A stretch of DNA of 5,654 bases from Deltaproteobacteria bacterium. Lineage in GTDB: Bacteria; JAUYMQ01. The notes below the pieces were generated by a model. That model did no database searches. It was not told where the DNA came from and saw only the letters and a program-made list of their open reading frames with translations. A program made the translations under genes and the position numbers. This document shows positions 1 to 5,654 of the stretch, piece by piece. The stretch lies in contig JAUYMQ010000641.1 of the NCBI GenBank assembly GCA_030698575.1, positions 1 through 5,654 on the forward strand. The letters run 5' to 3'. Each line of letters starts with the position of its first letter. The first letter of the stretch is position 1.

Positions 1-360
1 CCGGCCGCGCGTCGGAGGAAGCCGGCACGATCAGCACGAGGCTGTTCGTCGCGAAGCGCCGAACCCCGGTGAAGCGCTTTTCCAGGCAGGCTCGTCGAAC
101 ATCTCCACGCGCGCCGTCAGGAAGAGGTCGATCGGCGCACCCCCCTCAATCTGCGCCATGAGCTGGCCGGAACCCGCATAGGTCACCCTGGCCTTCGCGC
201 CGTGGGCTTGCTCGAAGGCATGAAGGATCGGATCGAGGGCGTCCTGCAGGCTCGACGCGGCCGCGATGGTCAGCTCGTCGGCCGCGCGAGCACTCACGGG
301 AGAAAGCGCGCCGAGAATTGCGGCGACGGCGATGATCAACCCCGTTCGGATGGTTCGCAT
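1..360 (-). CDS. modA: Molybdate ABC transporter periplasmic binding protein ModA, 3'-truncated by window edge, apparent frameshift
   Basis: ModA captures molybdate (or tungstate) in the periplasm and delivers it to the ModB/ModC transporter. The start is the ATG at 358-360, 20 bases after the modC stop and 5 bases after a GAGGAA ribosome site. Residues 1-26 look like a signal peptide: Arg at 2 and 5, a hydrophobic core at 8-19 and an ARA cleavage site. The mature part begins with the family motif LTIAAASSLQDAL (Ser36/37), then YAGSGQLMAQI (Ser64); serines at these two places bind the oxyanion in ModA. GAPIDLFLTA (74-83) is also typical. After about residue 90 the reading frame ends early at a TGA (positions 31-33). 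The other frame of the same strand continues the family pattern (FATNSLVLIVPA) to the window edge, so about one base appears to be missing between positions 78 and 97. This is either a real lesion or a sequence error. Family identity is confident; intactness is not. Confidence 0.88.
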
Positions 361-365
361 GCTTG

Positions 366-371
366 TTCCTC
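366..371 (-). promoter_or_regulatory. Ribosome binding site of modA
   Basis: GAGGAA on the minus strand lies 5 bases before the ATG at 358-360. It selects this start over an in-frame ATG 63 bases upstream (421-423) that lies inside the end of modC and would put a charged, non-secretory stretch before the signal peptide. Confidence 0.75.
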
Positions 372-380
372 GTTGAACTG

Positions 381-1421
381 TCAGGCGCCGATGCGCAGGC
401 TCGTGGCCTTCACGATGGCCCATAGTTCGGCGCCCGCGGCAATGGCGAGTTCGCTCGCGGCGGCGGCTGTCACCTCGACGACGAGCGGAACGCCGCCGAT
501 ATCGAGGTGCACCAGCGCGACGCCGGACGAGCCCGTGACACCGGCCACGCGCGCCGGAAAGACGTTGCGCGCCGACAGCGTCTCCGGCCGGTTGCGCGCC
601 AGGATGACGTCCGATGCGCGAAGCGTGACCACGATGGTGGCGCCGGCGGCGAGATCCTGCCGTCCGGTCCGCCAGATCTCACGGCCCGCCCGGATCCCTT
701 CGGCCTCGACCCTGCCGGTGAAGCTGTTCTCGAACCCCTCGTCCCGCCAGAGCGCCAGGACCGCCCCCGACGTGAGCACGTTCATCGGCGGCCCCTCCGC
801 CACCACGCGCCCCTGGTCCATCGCGATCACGTGATCGGTGAGGGCCGCGACTTCCGCCGGCGAGTGCGACACGTACAGGATCGTCTTTTCCCAGCGGCCC
901 ATCGCCAGTTGCAGGAGGCCGATGGCGCGGGTCCGCAGCGCCGCGTCGAGCCCGGCCATCGGCTCGTCGAGAAGAAGCAGCGGCGCCGGCGACACCAGCG
1001 CCCGGCCGAGCGAAACTCGGGAGCACTCGCCGCCCGACAGATCCCCCGGCCGCCTGTTCATGAGCGGGCCCAGCCCCAGCGCGCCGCAAACGACTTCCAA
1101 CCGTTCGCCGTCGTCCCCGTCGGGCGCGAAGGTAAGGTTGTCGCGAACCGGCAGGTGCGGAAACAAGCGGTGATCCTGGAAGGCCACCGCGACGCCGCGC
1201 TGATGCGCCCCCCGATCGACGCCGCGCGCGCTGTCGAAGAGCAGGCGGCCGCCCACGGTGATCTGCCCACGATCAGGACGCACGAGCCCTGCGATGCAGG
1301 CGAGCGCCGTGGACTTGCCGGCGCCCGAAGGCCCGAAGAGCGCGAGCGAGCCCTCGTGGTCAATGGCCAGATCGAGCGCGAGGCTCCCCACAGTCTTGGT
1401 GATGCTCGCCTCGATCTTCAC
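381..1421 (-). CDS. modC: Molybdate ABC transporter ATP-binding protein ModC
   Basis: This is the cytoplasmic ATPase that powers molybdate import through ModB. The 346-residue length is normal for ModC. Visible in order: Walker A GPSGAGKST (30-38), Q-loop Gln82 in AFQDHRLFPHL, ABC signature LSGGE (128-132), Walker B LLLLDEP (148-154, Asp152/Glu153), D-loop AGLD (156-159) and H-loop His186 in YVSHSP. Residues about 230-346 form the accessory tail, with a Mop/TOBE-type segment around 281-343 (TLSARNVFPARV) known in ModC to bind molybdate. This tail separates it from generic sulfate or iron ATPases. The signature helix reads GGECSRVSLGRAL, with Ser where ModC usually has Gln before the Arg. The start is GTG (1419-1421), chosen for its strong ribosome site. 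It lies 49 bases after modB and 20 bases before modA, so all three should be co-transcribed. Confidence 0.95.
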   Translation of the reverse strand: MKIEASITKTVGSLALDLAIDHEGSLALFGPSGAGKSTALACIAGLVRPDRGQITVGGRLLFDSARGVDRGAHQRGVAVAFQDHRLFPHLPVRDNLTFAPDGDDGERLEVVCGALGLGPLMNRRPGDLSGGECSRVSLGRALVSPAPLLLLDEPMAGLDAALRTRAIGLLQLAMGRWEKTILYVSHSPAEVAALTDHVIAMDQGRVVAEGPPMNVLTSGAVLALWRDEGFENSFTGRVEAEGIRAGREIWRTGRQDLAAGATIVVTLRASDVILARNRPETLSARNVFPARVAGVTGSSGVALVHLDIGGVPLVVEVTAAAASELAIAAGAELWAIVKATSLRIGA

Positions 1422-1426
1422 GCCCT

Positions 1427-1432
1427 ACCTCC
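1427..1432 (-). promoter_or_regulatory. Ribosome binding site of modC
   Basis: A perfect GGAGGT on the minus strand lies 5 bases upstream of the GTG at 1419-1421. It supports GTG as the true start, because the N-terminus MKIEASI and the following beta strand fit the usual beginning of a ModC ATPase domain. Confidence 0.8.
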
Positions 1433-1470
1433 GGAGACTCCGGCCCGTGAACCCATCCTGCCCGCGGCGC

Positions 1471-2142
1471 TCAAGGGGCCGCTCGCGCGCGCAACCGTTC
1501 GACGCCCCAGGTGCTCGCGAGACCGATGGCTACTGCGATCAGCACCAGCGCGCCGGCCTGCGCGTCGTGGCCCAGTTCGGCCTGCTGGTGGATGGCGAGT
1601 GCAAGGGTCTGCGTCTTGCCCGGAATGTTTCCGGCGACCATGAGCGTGGCGCCGAACTCGCCCACGCATCTCCCGAGTCCGAGCGCCAGCGCGCCGATGA
1701 GGCCGCGGGCGGCAAGCGGGAGCGTCACGCGCATGAAGACGCCGCCGGGAGATTCGCCCAGCGAGCGCGCTGCGTCTTCCAGGCGCCGGTCCACGCCTTC
1801 GAACGCGATGCGCATCCCGCCGAGGATGAGTGGAAAGGCGATGACCGCTGCCGCGACTGCCGCGGCCACCCAGGTGAAGATCACCCGCGCCCCGAAGGCC
1901 CCCACGAGGGCGCTTCCGAGCCAGCCCTGCCGCGAGAGGAGAACGAGCAGGAGAAAACCGACGACCACGGGAGGCAGGACGAGCGGGAGGTTCAGAAGCC
2001 CCAGCAGGAAGGAGCGACCGCGAAAGTCATGACGCGCGATCCAGAGCGCAAGCGGGAGCGCCGGAAGCGCGGCGAGGAACGTGGCGGCGAGCGCGATGCG
2101 CGCGGAAACCGCCAGGATTGAGAGGAGATCGAGATCCATCAT
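1471..2142 (-). CDS. modB: Molybdate ABC transporter permease ModB
   Basis: This is the inner-membrane channel subunit for molybdate import; two copies are expected to pair with two ModC. It has 223 residues, the usual ModB size. About five hydrophobic spans can be seen, near 8-35, 50-72, 86-108, 146-170 and 194-215. The cytoplasmic EAA loop that docks on the ATPase is EDAARSLGESPGGVFMRVTLP-like at 122-142. The ModB hallmark follows as GEFGATLMVAGNIPGKTQTL (161-180), preceded by Arg-Cys-Val where Arg-Ala-Leu is commoner. The start is one of two adjacent ATGs. The first (2140-2142) overlaps the pepP stop as ATGA. No clear Shine-Dalgarno precedes it, so translation probably relies on coupling to pepP. 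Identification as ModB rather than a CysT/CysW sulfate permease rests on the GNIPGKTQTL block and the adjacent modC and modA. Confidence 0.94.
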   Translation of the reverse strand: MMDLDLLSILAVSARIALAATFLAALPALPLALWIARHDFRGRSFLLGLLNLPLVLPPVVVGFLLLVLLSRQGWLGSALVGAFGARVIFTWVAAAVAAAVIAFPLILGGMRIAFEGVDRRLEDAARSLGESPGGVFMRVTLPLAARGLIGALALGLGRCVGEFGATLMVAGNIPGKTQTLALAIHQQAELGHDAQAGALVLIAVAIGLASTWGVERLRARAAP

Positions 2143-3512
2143 CGAAGGCCGCTGAAGAGTTCCTCGACGGCCGCGGGCTCTTTCGGAATGTCGGCCGTCA
2201 GCACTTCGTGCCCCGTTTCCGTCACGAGCACGTCGTCCTCGATGCGCACGCCGATGCCGCGGAACGCCTCGGGCGCTTCGGCCCGGGGCGAAACGTAGAG
2301 ACCCGGCTCGACCGTGAGCACCATCCCGGCCTCGAGCTTCCGCGACGCATCGCCCGTCCGGTAGGCGCCCACGTCGTGCACGTCCATGCCGAGCCAGTGG
2401 CTCGTCCGGTGCATGTAGTACGGGCGGTAGGCTTCCTTCGCCAGGATTTCCTCGGAATCGCCCGAGAGGATCCCGAGATCAAGAAGCCCCGCCACGAGCG
2501 AGCGCAGTGCTGCCTGGTGAACGTCGTCGAAAGCGACCCCGGGCTTCACCAGATCGATCGCGGCACGCTGCGCGGCGATGACGGCCTCGACGAGGTCGCG
2601 CCCGGGCGGCGCATAGCGGCCGTCGACCGGATAGGTGCGCGTCACGTCGGCGTTGTAGAAGTCGAACTCGGCACCGGCATCGATGAGCACCAGCTCGCCC
2701 GCCTGCATCTGCCGGTCGTTCTGGATGTAGTGAAGTATCGTTGCGTTCGGGCCCGAGCCCACGATGGTGGGATAGCCGGGCCCTGAAGCACCTTGCCGCC
2801 GGAAGGCGCCGTCCACCGCCGCCTCTACTTCATATTCGAACGCGCCCGGGCGGATTGCGCCGGCCGCAGCGAGATGCCCCTCGCGGGTGATCGCCGCCGC
2901 GCGGCGCATGAGTGCAGCCTCTTCCGGCGCTTTGAACAGCCGCATCTCGGAGGTGATCCGGCGCGAATCGACGATGCTTCCGGGAGCGGAAACGCCGGCG
3001 CGAACGCGGGTGCGCAAATCGTTCAGGCAGGAAGTGATGCGCTTGTCGAAGGTCTCGTTGCGGCCCAGCGCGTAGTAAAGGGTTTCGTGGCCGCGAAGAA
3101 GTTCGGGGAGCATGCGAGCGAGATCGCCGATGGGGTAGGCCTTGTCGGCGCCGAAGCGCGCCTCGGCGCCATCAACGCCCGCGCGCCGTCCCGTCCAGGT
3201 CTCGGCATCGGGATCCCGGGGCCGAACGAAGAGGACGAACGAGCCGTCCTCGCGGCCGGGTGCGAAAACCGCCACCGCGTCGGGCTCCTCGAAGCCCGTC
3301 AGGTAGAGAAGATCCGAGTCCTGGCGGAACGGGTAGTGGACGTCGCCCGAGCGCAGCGTCTCGCCCGTCCCGGGCATGACGCACACGCCGCCCGCGATCT
3401 GCGCCGCGAAGCGACGACGCCGCTCGGCCAGAACGGCGCCATCGAGGCGCGGCGCGGGCGGCGCCATGTCCTCGCCTGGAAAGACTTTGCCTGGAATGAC
3501 CGTGCTCGGCAT
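2139..3512 (-). CDS. pepP: Xaa-Pro aminopeptidase (aminopeptidase P, M24B)
   Basis: This cytoplasmic metallopeptidase removes an N-terminal residue that precedes proline. The 457-residue product has the two-domain layout of aminopeptidase P. The N-terminal creatinase-like domain (about 25-190) contains YPFRQDSDLLYLTGFEEPDAV. The C-terminal pita-bread domain (about 195-445) carries the full dinuclear metal set: Asp278 (LVLIDAG), Asp289 (ADVTRT), His372 (SHWLGMDVHDVG), Glu402 (LTVEPGLY) and Glu425 (VRIEDDV). His261 and His379 also sit in expected active-site motifs. Similarity to E. coli PepP is obvious along the whole length; the N-terminus is slightly longer. I start it at the ATG 3510-3512, which has an AGGGAGAG ribosome site, and not 26 codons upstream. 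It is the first gene of the leftward run and shares an ATGA with modB. I see no biochemical reason linking the peptidase to molybdate import; co-expression may be incidental. Confidence 0.95.
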   Translation of the reverse strand: MPSTVIPGKVFPGEDMAPPAPRLDGAVLAERRRRFAAQIAGGVCVMPGTGETLRSGDVHYPFRQDSDLLYLTGFEEPDAVAVFAPGREDGSFVLFVRPRDPDAETWTGRRAGVDGAEARFGADKAYPIGDLARMLPELLRGHETLYYALGRNETFDKRITSCLNDLRTRVRAGVSAPGSIVDSRRITSEMRLFKAPEEAALMRRAAAITREGHLAAAGAIRPGAFEYEVEAAVDGAFRRQGASGPGYPTIVGSGPNATILHYIQNDRQMQAGELVLIDAGAEFDFYNADVTRTYPVDGRYAPPGRDLVEAVIAAQRAAIDLVKPGVAFDDVHQAALRSLVAGLLDLGILSGDSEEILAKEAYRPYYMHRTSHWLGMDVHDVGAYRTGDASRKLEAGMVLTVEPGLYVSPRAEAPEAFRGIGVRIEDDVLVTETGHEVLTADIPKEPAAVEELFSGLR

Positions 3513-3518
3513 GCGTTT

Positions 3519-3526
3519 CTCTCCCT
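3519..3526 (-). promoter_or_regulatory. Ribosome binding site of pepP
   Basis: AGGGAGAG on the minus strand ends 6 bases before the ATG at 3510-3512. It favours this start over the two in-frame ATGs near 3585-3590, which would add a 26-residue low-complexity extension absent from aminopeptidase P. Confidence 0.7.
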
Positions 3527-3568
3527 GATGCGCCGGGCGCGCTGATTGATGCAAGTCGGCGCGGCCGG

Positions 3569-3597
3569 TGGACAGCCGGGCGCGCATCACTTATACC
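3569..3597 (+). promoter_or_regulatory. Candidate sigma70-like promoter for the HAD-amidohydrolase pair
   Basis: TGGACA (3569-3574) resembles a -35 box with one mismatch. It is followed after exactly 17 bases by TATACC (3592-3597), a four-of-six -10 match. Transcription would begin near 3604 and leave a leader of about 90 bases before the phosphatase start. It lies in the only intergenic gap upstream of the plus-strand genes. Prediction by eye only. Confidence 0.4.
3590..3595 (-). promoter_or_regulatory. Candidate -10 element for pepP-modBCA
   Basis: On the minus strand this reads TATAAG, five of six matches to a -10 box, about 78 bases before the pepP start. No convincing -35 box is seen 16-18 bases further upstream, so the call is weak. 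It overlaps the rightward -10 candidate, meaning the two divergent promoters may compete. Confidence 0.25.
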
Positions 3598-3602
3598 CTA
3601 TC

Positions 3603-3637
3603 GGGCGCCTCCGATGCACCTCGGGTTACAGGCGCCC
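3603..3637. repeat. Perfect 8-bp inverted repeat with 19-base spacer
   Basis: GGGCGCCT (3603-3610) is repeated in inverted form as AGGCGCCC (3630-3637). Each arm contains the self-complementary hexamer GGCGCC. It sits just downstream of the candidate rightward start point, in the phosphatase leader. It could be a regulator site or an RNA hairpin, but GC-rich DNA yields such repeats by chance and there is no T-run for a terminator. Confidence 0.45.
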
Positions 3638-3694
3638 TTCACGGCGGCGCGGACCCCAGCCGCCACCCGGCCTCCGCCCTGCGTCACGGACAGA

Positions 3695-4537
3695 ATGCCT
3701 CCCATGCCCGAATACCGAGCGGTCTTCACCGACCTGGACGGCACACTACTGAACGAGCAGGGGAAGATCACGCCCGAGACGCTCGACGTCCTCGCGCGAC
3801 TTCAGGCGCGGGGCATCCCGCTTTTCGTCGCCACCGGCCGCTCGGTTTGCGCCACGAAGGCGGCGCTTCAGCAGATCGATCTCCGAACGCCATTCGTCTG
3901 CTACAACGGCGCGGTCGTCTACGATCCCGTATCGGACGAGTGGCTGCGGCACGAGAAGATCGACGACCACGTGACCGAAGAGCTTCTGGCGATCTGCGAG
4001 TCGCATGCGCTCTTCTATCTGGTCTTCCACGAAGACGCCAAGCACACGCTCCCGCCGCGCTACGATTACCAAACCGCATTCTATGACAGGCTGGAGAATA
4101 TCCGGCACGTCGAGGCGTTCGATGAGCTTCCGCGCCGCTCGGTGACCAAGTTCTCCATCTTCACCGCCGACGGCGACGGTGACCGGGCGATTCTCGGCTA
4201 CCTCGAGCAGCGAGAGGACGAGCACTACGTCGAGCGCTTCCACATCAGCACGATACCCGGCTTCCGCGAATTCAGCTTCCATTCCACCGACGTGCACGCC
4301 CGCGCCGGCGGGAAGGGGGCCGGCGTTCGGTTTGTGATGGAGCGGCACGGGTTCGCCCGCGAGGAGATCGTCGCCATCGGCGATCACCGCAACGACGTGA
4401 GCATGCTCGAAGTTGCGGGCCTGGGCGTCGCGATGAACGATGCCCCTCCCGAGCTGCTCGCGCACGCCGACGAGATCATCGATCACGAAGCGGGAAACGG
4501 CGTCGCCCGCCTGCTCACCCGTCTCTTCGACCTCTGA
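3695..4537 (+). CDS. Cof/YidA-type HAD-superfamily hydrolase (C2 cap, IIB)
   Basis: Probable cytoplasmic Mg-dependent phosphatase acting on a small phosphorylated metabolite such as a sugar phosphate or nucleotide; the substrate is not readable. The 280 residues show all four HAD motifs. Motif I is FTDLDGTLL (nucleophile Asp13, acid/base Asp15), motif II is VATGRS (Thr47), motif III is Lys207 in GGKGAGVRFVMERHG, and motif IV is AIGDHRNDVSML (Asp230 and Asp234). The long insert between motifs II and III (about 80-195) is the C2 cap of the Cof family, and FVCYNGAVVYD (67-77) is typical of it. His231 in motif IV is a position often held by Ser, Asn or Gly. The start is either ATG 3695-3697, with a weak GGA four bases upstream, or ATG 3704-3706, which would shorten the protein by three residues. 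It leads a two-gene plus-strand unit with the amidohydrolase. Confidence 0.9.
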   Translation: MPPMPEYRAVFTDLDGTLLNEQGKITPETLDVLARLQARGIPLFVATGRSVCATKAALQQIDLRTPFVCYNGAVVYDPVSDEWLRHEKIDDHVTEELLAICESHALFYLVFHEDAKHTLPPRYDYQTAFYDRLENIRHVEAFDELPRRSVTKFSIFTADGDGDRAILGYLEQREDEHYVERFHISTIPGFREFSFHSTDVHARAGGKGAGVRFVMERHGFAREEIVAIGDHRNDVSMLEVAGLGVAMNDAPPELLAHADEIIDHEAGNGVARLLTRLFDL

Positions 4538-4557
4538 CCGCCAATCCGGACCTCTCC

Positions 4558-5448
4558 ATGGCCGAGCGCATCGACATGCACGTGCACGTCTATGAAGACG
4601 AGGTCGCACGGCGCGCGATCGCGAATATCCGCGCCTTCCGCGTCCGCGCGGGGATCCTCGGGGTCGAGATCGCAGAGGACGGCAGCCCCGCATACCTGCA
4701 GGACGAGATGGCGCGCCTGGGCATCGGTCGCTCGGTCATCCAGGCCGTCGTGCCCCGCCCGGAAATCATGGAGAAGATCAACGCCTGGACCAGCGAGCAG
4801 GTGGAATCATCGGGCGGCCGCCTCATGGCCTTCGGCGGACTCCATCCGATGGCGCCGGCGGAGGCGCTTGCGGCGGAGATCAAGCGGTTCATGTCGGAGT
4901 ACGGCTTCAGGGGCGTGAAGCTCCACCCCACGCTGCAGGGCTACGATCCGGTCTCGACGGAGGCCATGCGGCTGTACGAGCGCATCGCGGCCGCCGGCCT
5001 GCCGCTTCTCATCCATCCCGATCGCCGCGTGCACCTCGACGCGACGCCGGAAGCCGCGGAGCAGGACCTCGATGATCATTTCCTCCTGGCCGACGCCGGT
5101 CACGTGCTCACGAACGAAAGGCTCTGCCACATCATCGAGTCGTTCCCGGAACTGACTATTGTGGCGTCGCATCTGGGCGGCTCGCACTCCGAGCGGCTCG
5201 AGGCGCTGGTCAAGGGCTCGCCAAAGGTCTGGCTCGACTTCGCGATCGTGAGGGTCTTCTTCCCGGAAGGGCCTTCCCACGTGGCTGAGCTGGTGCGCCG
5301 CTACGGCGCAGAGAACGTCCTGTTCGGCTCCGACTTCCCGTTCTGGCCCCAGGAGGCCGCGCTCACCTACCTCGACCAGACGGGCCTCACGGCCGGGGAG
5401 CGCCGCCTCATGGAGATCGAGAACCCCCGCCGCCTGCTCGGCCTCTGA
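4558..5448 (+). CDS. Amidohydrolase-2 family metal-dependent hydrolase
   Basis: A TIM-barrel amidohydrolase of the Amidohydro_2/COG2159 type, a group of hydrolases and decarboxylases acting on C-N or C-C bonds; the substrate is unknown here. The 296 residues are typical in length. Expected metal and active-site positions are visible: the N-terminal DMHVH (His8, His10), FRGVKLHP (Lys121, His123), LLIHPD (His153), IVASHLGG (His205) and the C-terminal barrel Asp259 in VLFGSDFPF. GGLHPM (93-98) and the closing NPRRLLGL (289-296) also match the family, whose members commonly end in an N-A-x-R-L-L-type helix. There is no signal peptide, so it should be cytoplasmic. The ATG at 4558 follows the phosphatase stop by 20 bases, with a GGA seven bases upstream as a modest ribosome site. 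Co-transcription suggests a shared catabolic or housekeeping role, but this is inference. Confidence 0.88.
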   Translation: MAERIDMHVHVYEDEVARRAIANIRAFRVRAGILGVEIAEDGSPAYLQDEMARLGIGRSVIQAVVPRPEIMEKINAWTSEQVESSGGRLMAFGGLHPMAPAEALAAEIKRFMSEYGFRGVKLHPTLQGYDPVSTEAMRLYERIAAAGLPLLIHPDRRVHLDATPEAAEQDLDDHFLLADAGHVLTNERLCHIIESFPELTIVASHLGGSHSERLEALVKGSPKVWLDFAIVRVFFPEGPSHVAELVRRYGAENVLFGSDFPFWPQEAALTYLDQTGLTAGERRLMEIENPRRLLGL

Positions 5449-5491
5449 GCCGGCTGCCCGTTCCACGAAGCGCTCCGCAGGGCGTCCAACC

Positions 5492-5523
5492 CTCTCCACA
5501 CCCTTGTCCACAGCTATTTCACA
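5492..5523 (-). repeat. Three phased TGTG-type direct repeats, DnaA-box-like
   Basis: Read on the minus strand, three copies follow one another: TGTGAAATA (5523-5515), TGTGGACAA (5512-5504) and TGTGGAGAG (5500-5492). Their starts are 11 and 12 bases apart, about one helical turn. Against the DnaA box TGTGNATAA they match 7, 8 and 7 of 9. They lie between two convergent genes. They could be a protein-binding cluster or a chance repeat; no AT-rich unwinding region is next to them. Confidence 0.35.
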
Positions 5524-5553
5524 GCCTCGCGACGGCAGGGTGCGGCCCGGCGT

Positions 5554-5654
5554 TCAGGCTTTGCGGATCCGGATGTAGACCTCCTCGCAGCGGAACGAGC
5601 AGAAGTAGACGTCGGTGTCGGTGGGATCGCCGTAGCCGGTGGCGGCGCCGGGCG
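5554..5654 (-). CDS. C-terminal fragment of a small Cys-containing, possibly zinc-binding protein
   Basis: A minus-strand reading frame is open from the right edge to a TGA at 5554-5556, giving 32 residues of a gene that starts outside the window. The tail reads DVYFCSFRCEEVYIRIRKA. An aromatic-Cys-Ser-x-x-Cys pattern followed by an amphipathic end is the second half of treble-clef zinc knuckles such as TRASH/YHS or YacG-like domains, whose first Cys pair would lie upstream, out of view. Only one Cys pair (residues 18 and 22 of the fragment) can be seen. I do not recognise the family. It converges on the amidohydrolase gene with a gap of about 105 bases, where I see no clear hairpin-plus-T-run terminator. 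The coding call rests on the non-random motif, because the fragment is too short for length to count. Confidence 0.55.
   Translation of the reverse strand, partial: PGAATGYGDPTDTDVYFCSFRCEEVYIRIRKA

Noticed and set aside
361-423. Upstream in-frame start for modA inside modC
   Set aside because: It would place an Arg/His-rich leader ahead of a good signal peptide, and the ATG at 360 has its own ribosome site.
507-1643. Long plus-strand ORF (378 codons) opposite modC and modB
   Set aside because: It lies antisense to clearly conserved modC/modB coding. Its product is Arg/Pro/Gln-rich with no domain, typical of GC-rich shadow frames.
1258-2121. Plus-strand ORF (287 codons) antisense to modB
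   Set aside because: The translation is a highly charged, low-complexity Glu/Arg/Asp-rich string explained by the reverse of hydrophobic ModB codons.
2793-3545. Plus-strand ORF (250 codons) antisense to pepP
   Set aside because: The opposite strand encodes all PepP N-domain motifs; this frame has no recognisable fold and no ribosome site.
3746-4693. Minus-strand ORF (315 codons) across the phosphatase and start of the amidohydrolase
   Set aside because: It spans two real plus-strand genes and their junction, with a composition typical of a mirror frame.
5430-5490. Possible terminator hairpin after the amidohydrolase (CGGC...GCCG near the stop)
   Set aside because: The stem is only about four pairs and no T-run follows, so it is not a supportable intrinsic terminator.
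4807-5511. Minus-strand ORF (234 codons) antisense to the amidohydrolase
   Set aside because: The plus strand carries the complete conserved metal-binding set; the antisense product has no motif.

Overview
The window is a high-GC (roughly two thirds G+C, estimated by eye) stretch of densely packed bacterial chromosome. It has short intergenic gaps, good Shine-Dalgarno sites and long spurious antisense ORFs typical of GC-rich codon usage. Protein features (a PepP very like the enterobacterial enzyme, and a ModC with a fused molybdate-binding tail) suggest a Gram-negative bacterium, probably Pseudomonadota or a similar high-GC phylum. I cannot place it more precisely from sequence alone. No mobile element, CRISPR array, tRNA or rRNA was recognised.

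Left block, minus strand (about 3512 down to 1): four genes read leftward as one probable operon. The first is Xaa-Pro aminopeptidase (pepP). Its stop codon overlaps the start of modB, the molybdate ABC permease, in an ATGA. modC (the ATPase, GTG start) and modA (the periplasmic molybdate-binding protein) follow. modA is cut by the window edge and carries an apparent one-base frameshift near positions 78-97. The order modB-modC-modA, with the binding protein last and the set coupled to a peptidase gene, differs from the usual modABC.

Middle, about 3513-3694: a 182-base divergent intergenic region. It holds a sigma70-like promoter candidate facing right, an overlapping -10-like element facing left, and an 8-bp inverted repeat in the rightward leader.

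Right block, plus strand (3695-5448): a Cof/YidA-type HAD phosphatase, then 20 bases later an amidohydrolase-2 family metal-dependent hydrolase. They are probably co-transcribed; substrates cannot be read from the sequence.

Right edge (5449-5654): a short convergent intergenic region with three phased TGTG-type repeats resembling weak DnaA boxes, then the C-terminal end of a minus-strand gene encoding a small Cys-containing (FCSxxC) treble-clef-like tail.

Most of this is ordinary housekeeping and transport. I found no convincing undescribed system. The items most worth checking are the modA frameshift, the pepP-modBCA arrangement and the repeat cluster at 5492-5523.
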